DNA from: Avena insularis
Taxonomy: Eukaryota; Streptophyta; Magnoliopsida; Poales; Poaceae
Direction of reading: 5' to 3'
NCBI GenBank assembly: GCA_023614405.1
Contig: CM042697.1
Span: 298,678,954-298,742,953 of the forward strand
Length of the DNA: 64,000 nucleotides
The notes under the pieces were generated by a model. The model saw only the letters and a program-made list of their open reading frames with translations. It had not been told where the DNA came from and did no database searches. A program made the translations under genes and the position numbers. Shown piece by piece: positions 36,843 through 49,570 of the stretch; the stretch's first letter is position 1, and every line of letters begins with the position of its first letter.

Positions 36843-39800
36843 TGTCACATCCCAAGATTTTCCAAATCTTGTAATGTGAAAAATAAATGAATAAAAATAA
36901 AACTTTGTTGATTTTTCAGAGTGAGAAGAAACTTTTTGAAAATCAAATGGGAACCTTCAAACCTATTTTGATCAAGGTAAAATCCTAAAGGGATTTAAAA
37001 AGTTAAATAAACAATAAACTTCAAAATATTTAAAATTACTATTTTTGGATCTTTAAATAAAATATTTGGTTTTCAAAAGAAAAGGTAGATTTATAAATAA
37101 AGATTATTTTATAGAGCCAAATTAAACCTTGGCCAATGTTTTGAAATAAATGTTTTGTTTTGATAAAAATAGTAAAGGTTTATTTAAATAAAATAATAAG
37201 GATTTAATATCCAAGTAAAGGCTTTTCCCATTTTAAATAAACACAAAAACTTATTTATTTATTTTAAATAAGTTTTCCAAGTATTTTATAATCTCAAATA
37301 AAACCTACTGAAGTATTTTGGTGTTATTTTAGATTCCAAAATAAAGTTTTAAATAAAACAAATCCTATTTGATTTAATAACTAAGGTCCATCATATTTAA
37401 TTATTAATGGAACCTAAAATAAAAATGTTATTTTATTTTAAACAGGTTTTCCAAGTATCTTCTATTTTCAAATAAAAAAAACCTACTGATTTGGTTTTGA
37501 AAATATTTAGATTTCAAATGGAGATTTTATTAAATAAATCAAAACCTATTTTGAATTAATAATTAAAGGTCTATTTTATTTAAATATTAAATAGATCCTG
37601 AAAAGAATAAAATTATTTTATTTTATTTTGGAACTTTGGTTTATGTTATCAAACAGAACCAAAACTCAATACAAGTTTGGAGGTGTTTGAATTGTTTGAA
37701 TTGTTGAATGATTTGAATTTCAAAACAGTAAATAGAAATAGAAAAGGAAAAACATTCTGTACAAAAAAAAAGAAACAACAGCGGCCCAACAAGGCCCAAC
37801 TCGCAGCCCACCTCCGCTTTTCCCCTGAAGCGTTTTCCCTCACTCAAACGACCATACGATCCTTGAACACTGGCCCCCACCTCCACTCCCTTTCTTTCAC
37901 TGCTAAGCGGACCCCACCCCTCCAGCTCACCGTCTTCAACCCCGCGACCAGTTCTTCTCTCGTCTCTACCACTGATTTCGCATCGTCAATTCGCCTTAAT
38001 GCCACGATTAAACCTCGCAGTTATCACGCGTGATAAATCCCCTCTTTCTCCTCTTCCATTCCCCCCAAACACCACGCCTCGAGAGCCACCAGGCTGTCTC
38101 AAATTTCTTCTGCACCGCCGCCGTCTCCGACGAGGTTCTTGGCCAATTCCGGCAGCACCGCATCGCCCCTTGCCTCCCCGACCAAGCTCACATACTCCCC
38201 AAGCCCTGGCGCATCTCTCTGCATCCCCAGCTCGCTCGCGCGTGGCTCACAGCGCCGGCAACGACCTCAACTGGCAGCACCGTCTGCAAACAACTCTGGT
38301 AAGCCACATCGCCTGAACCCGTGCGCGCCTTGACCAGAGCCTCACACCATTTTGTTCGCCTGTGCCTTGTGATCATCCAGGTACTCGCCAACTAGTCGCG
38401 CAGGACCCATAGCCTCGCCCCCGTCGACGTTTGACCGCACCCGAGGCTTAGATCAACTCCGGCGAGCAATTGTCGTCACCTCCGTGCTCCCCTTGGCCAA
38501 CCAAAGCAACAAAGAGAATCAGTGCTTCATTGCGAACCTGGTGAGCAACCTCACTCTTCCCCGCTAGTCCTATTTCGTCGGCAGCGTCATCGACAGAAGC
38601 TACATGCCACCGTCAGCGCCGCCAGTCCCTGGTGAACGCGTTGTAGCCGTAGGATGCGAATCATCTGGCTAGGATTAGATCCAATCGAAAGGGTACGTGA
38701 CCATCTGTGCCGCACGTTTTCAGTTAGATCTAACGCTCCACGCCGACCGATCCGTGCGAACCGTTTTCGTCCAATCAGAGACAGACACGTGGCATGTAGT
38801 TGATTTAAAAGACAGAATTGATCTATTAGGGTTCCAATTTTGTAAATTGCACAACTTTTAAACCACACGTCCAAATTTTGCAAACTTTATATCATTGGAA
38901 TCAGTGGAACAAGCCTAGCCAACCATGCCTTTTGTTTAGTAAAAAGCTTCTAGAAAAATGGTTGTTTTTGCAGAAACATTTGTATGCTTGTTAAGGATGT
39001 GAAAATTGTTTAAAAATGAATTTGGGGATAAAATCTTTTGCAATTGGACTGCTTTGAACCTACTGACCATAGGAAACACTTTGTGGATTCAAAAATGTAT
39101 TTGGTGAAACAAAATAATGATTCTTTGATTTAAAACCATTTCTAGTCAAATAAAAATATAGTTTATTTATTAAAAATAGTTTTGGAAGAAAACTTTTGGG
39201 AAATGTTTTGTTTTAAACTCTCTGACCCCAAACACCAAGTTCTATGAGTTGAAAATGAATTTGTTGAACCTTAGAGATTAATGCCTTAGTAAAAACATTT
39301 TTACACCACATAAAATGATACTTTGTTTTGAAAATGGTTTAGGAAGTGAAACCTCTTGCAAATGACTTTGCCACTTTAAAAAATGACCATTAGGTGTTTT
39401 CAAATGTTTGTGACCCCTTAGGAACCACTTTTTCAAATAAAACAATCCTTAGCATGCTTGCATGCATTCCTTAGACTTTATCATTTTATGTGATGTTTTG
39501 CTTGATTGGTAGATTGAGATTGTGCCTTGCTTGATTGATTTGTAGTGACTTGAAGAGTGTGATTGTTGCAAGGACAAGGAGTGAACCCATACTCTACCAA
39601 AAAGGCAAGTGATGCTTCATACTTTTATCCCATTACTTTCACTATGCATTAGTGATTTTCTCTAAGTAAAACTTGCATGGAATTTTGCTAAGTATAAACC
39701 TTGCTATAGGAAAACCTAGTAGATGAATCCTTAGTAGGATTTTTCCTAAGTTAAGACACCTACTACTATCATGCTTAGCTTAGCTAATAGAAAACATGGG

Positions 39801-40847
39801 TGGAAATATATTCATACTAGGGAAAAAATTTCTAAATCTGAGGACTTATGTTTTTCTTAATAAAACAACTAAGTCAATGAATCACCTGAGTGGAATGGGA
39901 CTTGATTGGTGGTTTTGGTTGAGTGGTTCACAAGGCCCATGTCTATGGTTGACCTTGTGTATCTCACTTGTGGATGGCCACCCAGGAACAAAGAGATTTG
40001 AGATGTCAAATGTTGAGAAGCTTCAAGTGCAGCCACTTGGCATTATGGGCTCTGCCTAGATCATATAGGTTGCAAGAACTTAGCCATATGGACAGTGGGT
40101 GGTAGAGTTTGATAGGTTGGAACGCGTCCATTTTGGTATAAGGGAAGGCTTCTGAAAGATCTTGTCTTGGGAAACCAAGTCTTGTGGGGAAAGTGCACAA
40201 CCTCTGCAGAGTGTAAAATCTAAGTACTTAGCCATGTCCCTGGTAAAGGACAATTTGAGCATCAAGACATGGAAGCAATCAAGAATCTCATCATTCAAAT
40301 TTCTAAGATAAAAACTTGTGGTTTGAACAAGGGTTAAAGGATCTTCAATCTTTGATTGAGAAAAATGATTTTTTTAAGCAAAAACTTAGTGTTTTAAATG
40401 TTAAGGAAAAATCTATTTTGAGCAATGCAAGCCTCAACTCCATTTATCCAAATGCATATAGATGATAGACTCCACTATACTACCATAGTATCACTTGCCA
40501 ATACAATTCAAATGTATTGACCCTTGTGGCTGTAACTTGTTATGTTGCAGGTTTGATTGATTTAGTGAAGTGTGTTGATTAGGATTACAAAGTCTACAAC
40601 TAACATGTCTGCCTGTTGCACTTTGAAGATGAAGGACCCCATGCTTATAAATATTCTGCTGTAATGTAATGTAATAGCCAAATGAGCTATGTAAGATGTA
40701 ATAAAATTATGTTATTCCTGGTTATAAAGTTGTATTATGACCTTTGTTTCTTGATATTACATCTTAACTGTGGATGCTAGCTATTGATCCAGGGACTAGC
40801 ATTGTAAACACAGGGGACTCTACCTTATTAAAGGTTGGGACCCTACA
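36843..40847 (+). repeat. 3' LTR of the LARD (4005 bp)
   Basis: Pairs with 31233-35249 and ends in GGGACCCTACA before the CTACC target duplication (40848-40852). No gene is contained; the open frames at 37999-38316 and 37677-38033 differ from those in the other copy. Confidence 0.93.
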
Positions 40848-42447
40848 CTACCACTCTTTATAATTATTGTTTCTTATTTGAGGAATTACTTTCCTAGACA
40901 TACAACTTATCCACATATATCATCATGCGTTAACATGATGAGCTTTGCTTCACAAAAATATTCCTATCAACAGTTTCTCCTCCTAAATCCATTTGTAAAT
41001 CAATGAGCTTGACACTAAAGCTTTTCATAATCTTCTCATATCTATACTAGGTTATCACACTATTCTACTACTAATAATCTCCAATCCAATAGATAGTTAG
41101 TTCTAACTCCATTCATACTCTTCCTTAACCATCCATCACTAATATTTCTCCAGTAGATGTATATATCAAACTACTTTCCGCAAAAGCTTACAATCCTTTA
41201 AGAGGAATACACTACTTAATTAACTCCATGCTACTCTAGCTTTAACTTATTCATACTATCTTATATCTACTTTACTCTAGTAGCTTATTTCCAGCTTTAC
41301 ATTATATCAGGGTGACTTATCATGGCTAACCTAGGATAACATATCTATACTAGGGTTTAATCATGTTCTATCCACCAATGTCACTTATACATGATATAAG
41401 CATTTAATCTTGGTGACTAAAGCATGATCATTATAATCCTTTGATCCTTTATGGTTTAAATTTCTAGTTGGCTAATCAAGGCTTTCATCCATACAACATT
41501 ACAGTTGTATTATAATTATCTTCTGTTTATCTCTATTGGACTAAGAGATATGATTCATTGACTATACCTACTTGATCCAATAGGATTACTCCTGATAACT
41601 TTCTTCAGGATTCATCATTGTAATCTTCTTGAACACCATATGATTATATATTCCAAATAACTCTTCTATCATTTCAGAAGTGAGCTAACTCCATCAATAA
41701 TCCTATTATTTGATTCTCTTCACTCACTCTCATCCTATAGATGATATCTAAAACTAGCATTACCACCTACCTCTTCTTACTTCTTTCTCTAAAGGAATTG
41801 AGTGAATGATGTGTTAAGGGCAGGGGTTAATAGATCAAGAATTCATAGGCTAATGTTTGATAGCTCAATAGTTGATTACTCAACTTTAATGAACAACAAA
41901 TATTGGAATTAAATCCAATAGAGATGATAAGGATTGATATGGGAAGAAATATATGTGGTGAATGGTCTTGGAGTTGGTTAACTTCCTACTTCATATAACT
42001 AAATAGTTAGGGTTAAGTATTACCATGATCCACATGGTAGAAATAAATAAGGATAAAATAGGTAAAGAGTTAGTTATTACATTCTTGTCTCTTGAATTAT
42101 ATCCATAGCTTGGTATTCATAGATTGTTGTGATGAACACTATGGAATGATCACTTAAGGATCAAATATACTTCATTAAGTAATGTATTAGGGTTTAAGTT
42201 CTATTACATTTGATCTACCCTTAGATCAAATCTCCTTTACCAAAAATAAGGTTTTATCAAAGGTCATATTGAAACTTAGTTTAGTCAACTTGATGATCTA
42301 CTTCAATTCCATAAAGTTGATAGAAGCTTCAATCACTTTGACAAGTTTTGTTCAAAAGCGCGCTAATTATTCGGATTTTCTATGCATGAATGCAATGCAC
42401 ACATCTGTGTTCAGCTTATTTCTAAGCTCTAATGCTGGGATGTTATA
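40848..42447 (-). mobile_element. LTR B, right segment to the element end
   Basis: Resumes the alignment with LTR A (15611-17196) and ends with GGGATGTTATA. AT-rich and gene-free. GGTAG (42448-42452) follows and would be the right target duplication; the left copy lies outside the window. Confidence 0.88.
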
Positions 42448-42919
42448 GGTAGTACGGTCATTGCTTAGCGACCCATTCAGGATCAAAATAACATGACCAC
42501 TTAATGCTTTGATCTGTGTTTTACACTTAATAATCATTTGTATCACCTTCGCGGTACACTCGGTTGGATCTATGTCTATGGCCTCTCAGGGGATCTAGTA
42601 TATTCGGATGTGTTGCCCAAAAAATATTATCTCTATTGGAACCTTACACATGATTGTGCTTATTATTATCTTTTATCCCATATGATGTGCAGCTGCATGT
42701 GGATCTTCAACCCTGGCCTATCTCCATCCATTAATTCAACCACAATATAAACTAAACTAGATTGGTCCGGTAAACAAAGGTAAAATTGAAAAAACAAAGT
42801 CTTGTAGACATGTCCTTATTTTTATTACTATTAGCATTGTTTCCCAAGGTTCGATTAAACCTAGGTCTACTAGGTAAAAAGCTACTATACTGTATTTGTA
42901 ATCCGGATCGAAGGTATCA
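42448..42919 (+). repeat. Athila-like 5' LTR, right end
   Basis: Aligns with 49571-50058 (for example GGCCTCTCAG and GTGTTGCCCAA in both) and ends in GGTATCA. The remaining left part lies beyond the outer element, outside the window. Confidence 0.88.
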
Positions 42920-42929
42920 ACCCTTTTTC

Positions 42930-42947
42930 TGGCGTCGTTGCCAGGGA
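42930..42947 (+). promoter_or_regulatory. Primer binding site of tRNA-Asp type
   Basis: TGGCGTCGTTGCCAGGGA differs at two positions from the TGGCGCCGTTGCCGGGGA typical of Athila-like elements. It follows the 5' LTR by ten bases. Confidence 0.85.
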
Positions 42948-43127
42948 AGCAATTCGCTATCCTGCTGAGGTCAATAGAGACCTTGTTTTTAGATTTATTT
43001 TTTATTTGTAGTTTATTTTTTATTATTAGTTTACTTATTTTTATCTATGAAAACCCAACAAAATTAGTTACTTATTTATTTATTTATCTATTTATCTTAC
43101 CTTAAAAATATCAAAAATAAAAGAGCG

Positions 43128-43970
43128 ATGGCTCAAAAGAAACTTGGGGATTATGCTACTCCCGCTGATAATTTTATTCGTGCACCTATTACTCATTACG
43201 CTATTAATGCGGAAGCATATGAGACAAAGACTAACCTTTTCAGTTTGATTCAACAGAACCAATTTGAAGGCTCATCTTTTGAGGATTCAGGTTTGCACCT
43301 GAATACATTTACTGATATTTGTGACATGATGCATATTAAGGATGTTGATCCAAATGTTGTTAAATTATGATTATTTCCTTTCTCTCTTAGAGGAAAGGCT
43401 AAGGACTGGTTGCTAGCTCTACCTAAGGGAACTATCACATCTTGGGAGAAATATACTAATCTCATTATGACCAAAAAAATTCCCCAGCTAAAACTATGCA
43501 ACAAAGGTTTAATATTACAAGTATTAGACAAGAAGACCGTGATCCACTAGTGCTTGCATGGGAAAGGATGAAAGAAGCCGTAATGAAATTTCCTAGTCAT
43601 GGGATGGAAGAGTGGCTAATATTGCATTTATTTTATAATGGCCTTAACCCAATGTCTAAGTCTATGCTAGATACTACATCAGGAGGAATAATTATGGAAA
43701 AGCAGGTGAGTTTTACAAAGAAATTAATTGATGATATGGAAAACAACCATTCACAATGGCATGTGTAAAGAACCTTGAAAAGGGTGAATTCAATCACCGA
43801 GGTAAACAATGAAGACCTAACTGCACACGTAGATGAGTTACTTAATATAGTAAAGGGTAAGGAAGATACCCAAGTTAATGTTATCACTACCGATGTTAAT
43901 GATGTCAATTTTATAGCTCATAGTCCTTATAATCCTGCACAAAAAAAATTAAAATTTTGCTTCTAATGTT
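43128..43970 (+). pseudogene. Athila-like gag, broken
   Basis: Starts at MAQKKLGDYA and continues with NQFEGSSFEDSGLHLNTF, typical of Athila-type Gag capsids. The first break is a TGA at 43368 where relatives have arginine, consistent with CGA to TGA. The frame then continues with LFPFSLRGKAKDWL. A frameshift near 43480 moves the reading to the 43496-43768 frame and another break follows near 43765. The protein would have formed the particle shell; now it cannot be made in full. Confidence 0.8.
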
Positions 43971-44539
43971 CAAAAACATTATTCTAATCCTGTAGGAGAT
44001 CCTTATAATAACTATGATAATCATAATGGAGAAAACCATGGCAATCTGTCGTTTGAACATACTGTTAGAAATTTATGTAAGCTCAAACCAAGAAAAATAA
44101 CATTCTTATTGAAATCACGGTGAACCATGAAACTAGTATTGTTAAATTATCTAATCAAGTTGTTCCAATTAGAAATGATATGTAGGCTCTACAGGAAAGA
44201 CAAAGACCATGGAGGCTTAATTGGGCAAGGTAGCCGATATCCAAGCTCTCATACTTGCAAAATTTGCTGGAAAGCCTGAGCCAAATCCGGTGGAAGACCT
44301 AAAGATGATAAGGGTCAAAAATAATGAAGACAAGCCTAAAGAGCTAGATTATAGCAACGAACCAACACTGGTGTATACCTTCGAAGATCTACTAAAGATG
44401 ATCACCATCAAGAATCCCGGTATTGAAAAAGGTAATGATGCTTCCTATGAACAAATTATTCAACAAGTAGCATAAAATTTAGACAGATGGAAATGGAGTA
44501 TAAAAGACTAGCTGATAAGCTTCCTGCTACTAGATGATA

Positions 44540-44900
44540 TATTTGGGCCCACTATTAAAATTAAGGTTGGGATTAAGGAGATATCTACACTTTGTGATCT
44601 TGGTGCAAGCGTCTCAAGAATTTCCAAGAGCTTATTCGATAACTTAAACTTGGGTCCATTTAAAACTACTAAAATGTGACCCCATCTAGCTGATTTTTAC
44701 ATATAAGCAAGTTGTTGGGATTGAAGAGAATATAGTAGTAGAAATTAAAGGCAGTCCCGCACTTATTGATCTTGTTATAGTGGACATCCCCAAAGATCCC
44801 ACAACACCTACCATTCTAGGTAGGCCATTCCTAATAACTATTAAATCTTTAATCAATTTGCATGAAGGGAATGTGAGAATAGGATACCATCTAGAGATCC
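44540..44900 (+). pseudogene. Aspartic protease remnant
   Basis: The CDLGASVSRI stretch at about 44593-44622 matches the active-site region of Athila-type proteases (D-x-GAS), and ILGRPFL near 44815 matches the conserved C-terminal motif. Stops and frameshifts lie between them. The segment ends at 44907 without leading into RT. Confidence 0.7.
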
Positions 44901-44909
44901 TTTTATAGT

Positions 44910-46029
44910 CCACTTTCCTAGTAAGGAGAAGGCCAAACCTAATAATGATGATGATGGTGTATTCACGCTAAAAGTTAATTACTTTGGAGTGCGTGTTCCA
45001 CTCACAAAATCTAAATGATCTCCATCTGGGTCAAGCAAATTGACCTTAACTAGAAGCTCTTCATGGGAGGCAACCCATGTGAAATAAAAAAATTATTCTT
45101 GTGTTAGTTTAGTTTAGTTTTTTTGTTTTGTTTTTTTTAATAAAGAGTGTTAAATAATACCTATGGAGAAATAAGAAGAAAATAAGGCAATCCTCAATTT
45201 TATATTTTACTAACACATGGCCTTAAGGCATCGATGATTTTTACAAATCCTATTTGCTGTTATTTTTCCTTTTGCTAAGATGTGCAAAGGCACGCAAACC
45301 TACTAATCGAATTCCTCAAGATTTTGAAACTTACAGGTGGCATAACGACCACTGATACGGTGGGAAATACCCATACCACGTGCCCATACCACATCGCAGC
45401 ATCAGAAAATAGAAGTGCTAATTTTTCTGCAGGACATAGTCATCATAACGACCACTCGTACGATTAGACGCAGTCGTACCGCCCGCTCATATTGTATCCT
45501 CGAGCAAACATCAAACTTGCAGCAAAGTTACTGGCCGCATAATGACCATTAGTATGGGCGCGCATGATCGTATGGAGTGCACTGTCGGGAGGAAAACCTC
45601 GCCCCTAAGGTATCTACTCAGTACGGGCGAGCTCCAGTCGTACCGCCCGACTATACCACGTATCTGGCCAGCATATGAACCCAGGAAGAGGTAACCTAAA
45701 ATTCCCAAAACACTATTATCTTTCTTATACCTCCAAACTCCACACCGCCTCTATTGGATCTTCAATTCTACTAGTTCTTTCATTGGTTTCTTGCACCCAA
45801 TTGATCTAAGGTATGTTTCTCCTCTGATCCCCAACTTATTTGCATCGAAACGTTGCTCAATCTTTCACCATTATCAATATAGACTTAGACATTGTTTTTT
45901 AGCTAATCTTGTTGTTGATCCTGCTTACTTAGCTTTTGGAGGAGATACTTTTGTAACTAGTGTAGAGGATCATATATGATATTTTCAATTGGATTAAATT
46001 TTTGATTATCTTTATATTTTTGTTATTAA
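44910..46029 (+). other. Athila-like internal region with repeated motif, no gene
   Basis: Contains the stretch CATGGGAGGCAACCCATG at 45063-45080 that is familiar from ends of Sabrina-type coding regions, then a T-rich tract (45107-45145) and three copies of a GCATAACGACCACT-like motif (45339, 45441, 45533). No coding domain is visible where RT and integrase would be expected. Confidence 0.55.
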
Positions 46030-47050
46030 ATGAATACAAGGAGTCGTACACGTGTGATGGCTACGACGCAATCTGCACCACCCGTTGATACGCTAAACCT
46101 CGAGTCGCTTGGTATCGAGTTTGCTGAGCAGTTTCAGTGGAACCGTTTCAACCGTCTCAAGCTCCGAGAAATCAAGTCCACCAAGTGTGTGTGTCCCTTT
46201 ATCCTGAACCAACTTAGCGTTTGTACTGATTTGGATTTATTGTGAAACACTGTTGGTTTGTATGATTTTTCTTTCAGGATTGTGACATGTACCGCCTCTT
46301 GACGCTTGAGTTTCTCAGCACTGTGACGTATTCTCCCAAGGAACAACTTCCTGGAGTTGATCGCATCGACTTCCGACTTCCGACTCATAAACCGTGAGTA
46401 CTCCTTGACACTCATCCAATGGGCTCACTACTTTGGGTTTGCCAACAACACCACCTACATACGCTCCACCTCTTTTATTTTAAATCATACACCCTTGGGC
46501 GACTTTAATAGAATGAGAATTCATGGAAACACAACCAAGGGAAACCAAATTGATTATCCCTCATTATTTGTTTTAATTTATTGCTAACACCTTGCATGCA
46601 CATAGTGAGTTTACTAGAGTCAATGAGGAGTACATGACGATCCTCGCTAAATCTGCAATTCCTAACTGTAATTTGACACCAAATTTAGGCGCACCTCTTT
46701 TGTTTTGTCTTCACCATCGGGGGCTTGAATCTTGTGGTCACATATGTGGAGGAGGAGTCATAACCATGCTTGCACATGTGCTCCATTTCAACCTAGGTAA
46801 TATCCAACCGTTGTCTGGAAAACGTCCCCTTAGTTTTTCTACTCTTAGAGCTTTTGGTATGATTTCTAGAACCAATGGTAGATATTTCTTCGATATACCT
46901 GGATTGGATCACTTGATCCTTTCTCCTTTTCCTAATGATCTCTTCTCTATTGAGGAGGGACGTTTGCATTATGATGTGCAAGTTGAAGAAAGTCAACCAC
47001 AACGAGAAGTACCCGTGGATGGAGAAGAGGAAGATGAAGAAGTGGAATAA
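46030..47050 (+). pseudogene. Downstream ORF of an Athila/Sabrina-like element, broken
   Basis: Begins with MNTRSRTRVMATTQ at 46030, a basic serine/arginine start seen in ORFs at the env position of such elements. Open stretches follow at 46030-46245, about 46270-46400 and 46592-47050, separated by stops and frame changes. The last one ends in an acidic tail (GEEEDEEVE). I recognise no enzymatic domain. It may be the remains of the plant-mobile-like protein that these elements carry after pol. The identification rests on position and composition and is uncertain. Confidence 0.45.
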
Positions 47051-47239
47051 GAAGGGCCATAACAACATGTGCAGCCACCAAACTTCTACACCACCTAGGA
47101 TGATATCTACGCTCTCAAAGGAAACATCCAGAACATGAACAACCTCTCCATCAACCTTCCAGATGCTACTACCAACCTCGCCACTCAGTTCCATGATTGG
47201 AGTAGCCACTAGAACATGGGCAATTATCCACCACCACAA

Positions 47240-49570
47240 TGAGCAAAAAAAGGTCTTGCAAAAGCCTGAGATTGGCGATGTGTCCCTCAGAAAATTTATT
47301 TGTTTAATAATGAGGTTGTACTCCAGCTCCTTGTGAGCTTTGAAACACTAGTGTTGGTCTGTTCCAACACTTTGCTTTTGGTTTGCTTTCATTTTTAGTT
47401 TACTTTTTGTTTTTGGTTTGTTTTTATTTTTTCAGTCCCTTGATTTGTCTCAAGTAGTTTTTTATTCTTTAATCGCCATCCTCAAAAATACAAAATTATT
47501 TCTCCCTTTTTCCTTTTTCGTGAAAGTGGATTTAAATCTTGCCTCCTTTGCTTCAATATTATTATCAGACTAATTTTTCTTGAGTTTTGAAGGAACACAT
47601 CCCTATAAGGAAGATTATTATGAAGTCACTCATGAGAGGTATGTCCTATGTCTCCCACTGTTGAAGTTTGAATTGTTTATTTTAGTTAGTGATTTTCTAA
47701 GATGCTATACTAGTGGGAGTAATTCAAAATAGTTAGAGTAAATCTTATTATTTTATGAATGATCAGTTGTGGACGCTTTTGCTCTAGTTCTTGTAGCTAA
47801 CTGAGTCTTTCCTTGAAAAGTCTAAAATTTATGACTTGTTTGATGAGTGATTGTCTTGAGAGTTTACCTTTGAATATACTTAACCCCATAAATGTTTTGA
47901 TAGACTTGATGGCACTCTTGAAAGCAGTTGTTTGATTGAAATAAGGTCTAGTGGTAATTATGATTGCATGCCAAAGCTAACCTTGTGGATCAAACCATGA
48001 TACTATTTAAAACATTCTTTGATTCCCGTGCACACCTTTGGATGCCAGCATCTCCTCTAGCTTCTGAAGGATCTATGGTATAACCCTAGATTTCGGCTAT
48101 GAGTTGATGACATGGGTGGCATACGTGTCACCGTATGGGCAAAATTATTGGTACTCTCGAAGGTTGTGGAAACCATTGTTTTAAAGCATCAATCAATGAT
48201 CCTTGTTGAGAAATATCCTCACAATAAGGAAGAAAAAAGAGAAAAAGAAAAGGAGAAAAGATAAAAATACGATGATCCACACAATAAGTCTTTGGCATGA
48301 CCTTGTTACTACTTTATGAATTTTCTTAAGAAGCGATGATTGGAATAGTAGTGTTTTTTATAGTCTTGATTTACCGATGTGGGTGTCAATAAGACACTTC
48401 ACTATTATGATACTTAGTACATGAACTCTCTTACTCAATATAGCTATAATGACCATCCTAGTGTTCCTTGGCAAGATGAGACTTAACTAGAGGAATTGGA
48501 TTGATTGTTACACTTCTAGTTGTTTATACTTATATTAAACTCTACTTTGATTGTCTTGAGTTATGAAAGGTTTTATAGTTTTCTTAGCATCTCTCTAACT
48601 TTGATGAGCTTTTCAATATGGAAGAAGTGTTAGACGCATATGGCTACCGACCGTAAGTGAATTCATATTCTTGTTGTTTCAAGTTTAAATGTTGAAGTCC
48701 TTATAGTTCTTTTGTTTCTTCTTGCTCGAGGGCGATCAAGGTTTGAGCTTTGGAGATGTTGATGGATCAAAAAATCACCATCTTTCTCCGTGTTTAAACA
48801 TTGGTTTTCATTAATAAATTGACATTATTCTCTCTTGATTTGCCACTAATTAATAATTATTTCAAAGATATGCAAAACCTTCCTTTGATTTATGTTGTGT
48901 AGGAAATCACACCTTTATTGCGAAATCTAGAGTCATAAATGATGATTTTGAGGAAGAATGGATGACCAAGTATTCCTGGAGCTAATCAAGGCGCCATCCA
49001 GCATAACTACCACTGGTATGGGTGCGTCCCACACGTACCGCCCAACCGTACGGGGTGGGGGAAGATTCGTCTCGTCAAACCCTACAACTATCTTGAAGGC
49101 CCCTATATATTTTGAGGTCCCAGCCGCCGTGTGAGGTCCGCCATGATGATATTGCATGACAACACTACAAAAGGAGATCCACACCATAGTTCATCCCTTC
49201 CATCCCCCATCCTGTCCATTAGCCATAGCCATTACTTTGTACTTGAGATCTCCTAGTGATTTGGCAACCATTGTAAGAATATTCGATATCAATCTAAGTA
49301 TATTTCATAATGTTTTCTATCATTGATCTTGTTGTTATGAGTGAGTAGTCCTCACGGTCTACGGGTTGGGGAGAAACCTCGCAGCATTTATGTGCATCTA
49401 TTCTATGGGAGAATTGTGTATTGTTTTGTAAGAGGGATTTGTATCATTTTTTCTTTGTCTCTTGCCTTGATCTTTGGACTTGGAGGTACCCAAGACCCCC
49501 AAGATTTATCAAGGCTTGAGGTGAGATACTTTGTTAGTGGCGATATCATAGGAACCCTAGTGACAACAAG
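47240..49570 (+). other. Athila-like 3' region and left part of 3' LTR, no gene
   Basis: About 2.3 kb without a convincing gene. The 3' LTR must start somewhere here, but I could not fix its left end because the matching 5' LTR part lies outside the window. A TATATATT motif occurs near 49105 and a copy of the GCATAACGACCACT-like motif at 49000. The frames at 49341-49793 and 46793-47239 are not supported. Confidence 0.6.

Larger units (their letters stand above)
31233..40847 (+). mobile_element. Large retrotransposon derivative (LARD) with a gag-only internal region
   Basis: A 9.6-kb plus-strand element with LTRs at 31233-35249 and 36843-40847, an iMet primer site at 35252-35263 and CTACC target duplications at 31228-31232 and 40848-40852. 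The internal region is only 1.6 kb and encodes one zinc-knuckle protein. No protease, RT or integrase is present. The LTRs are nearly identical over long stretches (one difference in 60 bases at 34981-35040), so the insertion is young for this window. The pre-PPT stem-loop and LTR ends relate it to Tekay-type gypsy elements, which could supply its enzymes. Confidence 0.93.
23779..42447 (-). mobile_element. Outer element, 5' LTR (LTR B), interrupted twice
   Basis: The right end (GGGATGTTATA, one change from TGTTACA) and the 29214-42447 part are established by alignment with LTR A. The left end at 23779 is inferred from the primer binding site. Support comes from a stretch at 24377-24915, with a CTCTACAGAGGTGCGTCACT segment 0.6-1.1 kb inside the end, which resembles the stretch at the same depth in the Tekay LTR (1660-1700). 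Removing the solo LTR and the LARD with one target copy each leaves about 6.6 kb. The parts not otherwise described (23779-25257, 27687-29213) hold no gene; 27687-29213 is very AT-rich. Confidence 0.7.

Noticed and set aside
46793..47239. 148-residue minus-strand frame
   Set aside because: Antisense shadow of the downstream ORF of the Athila-like element.
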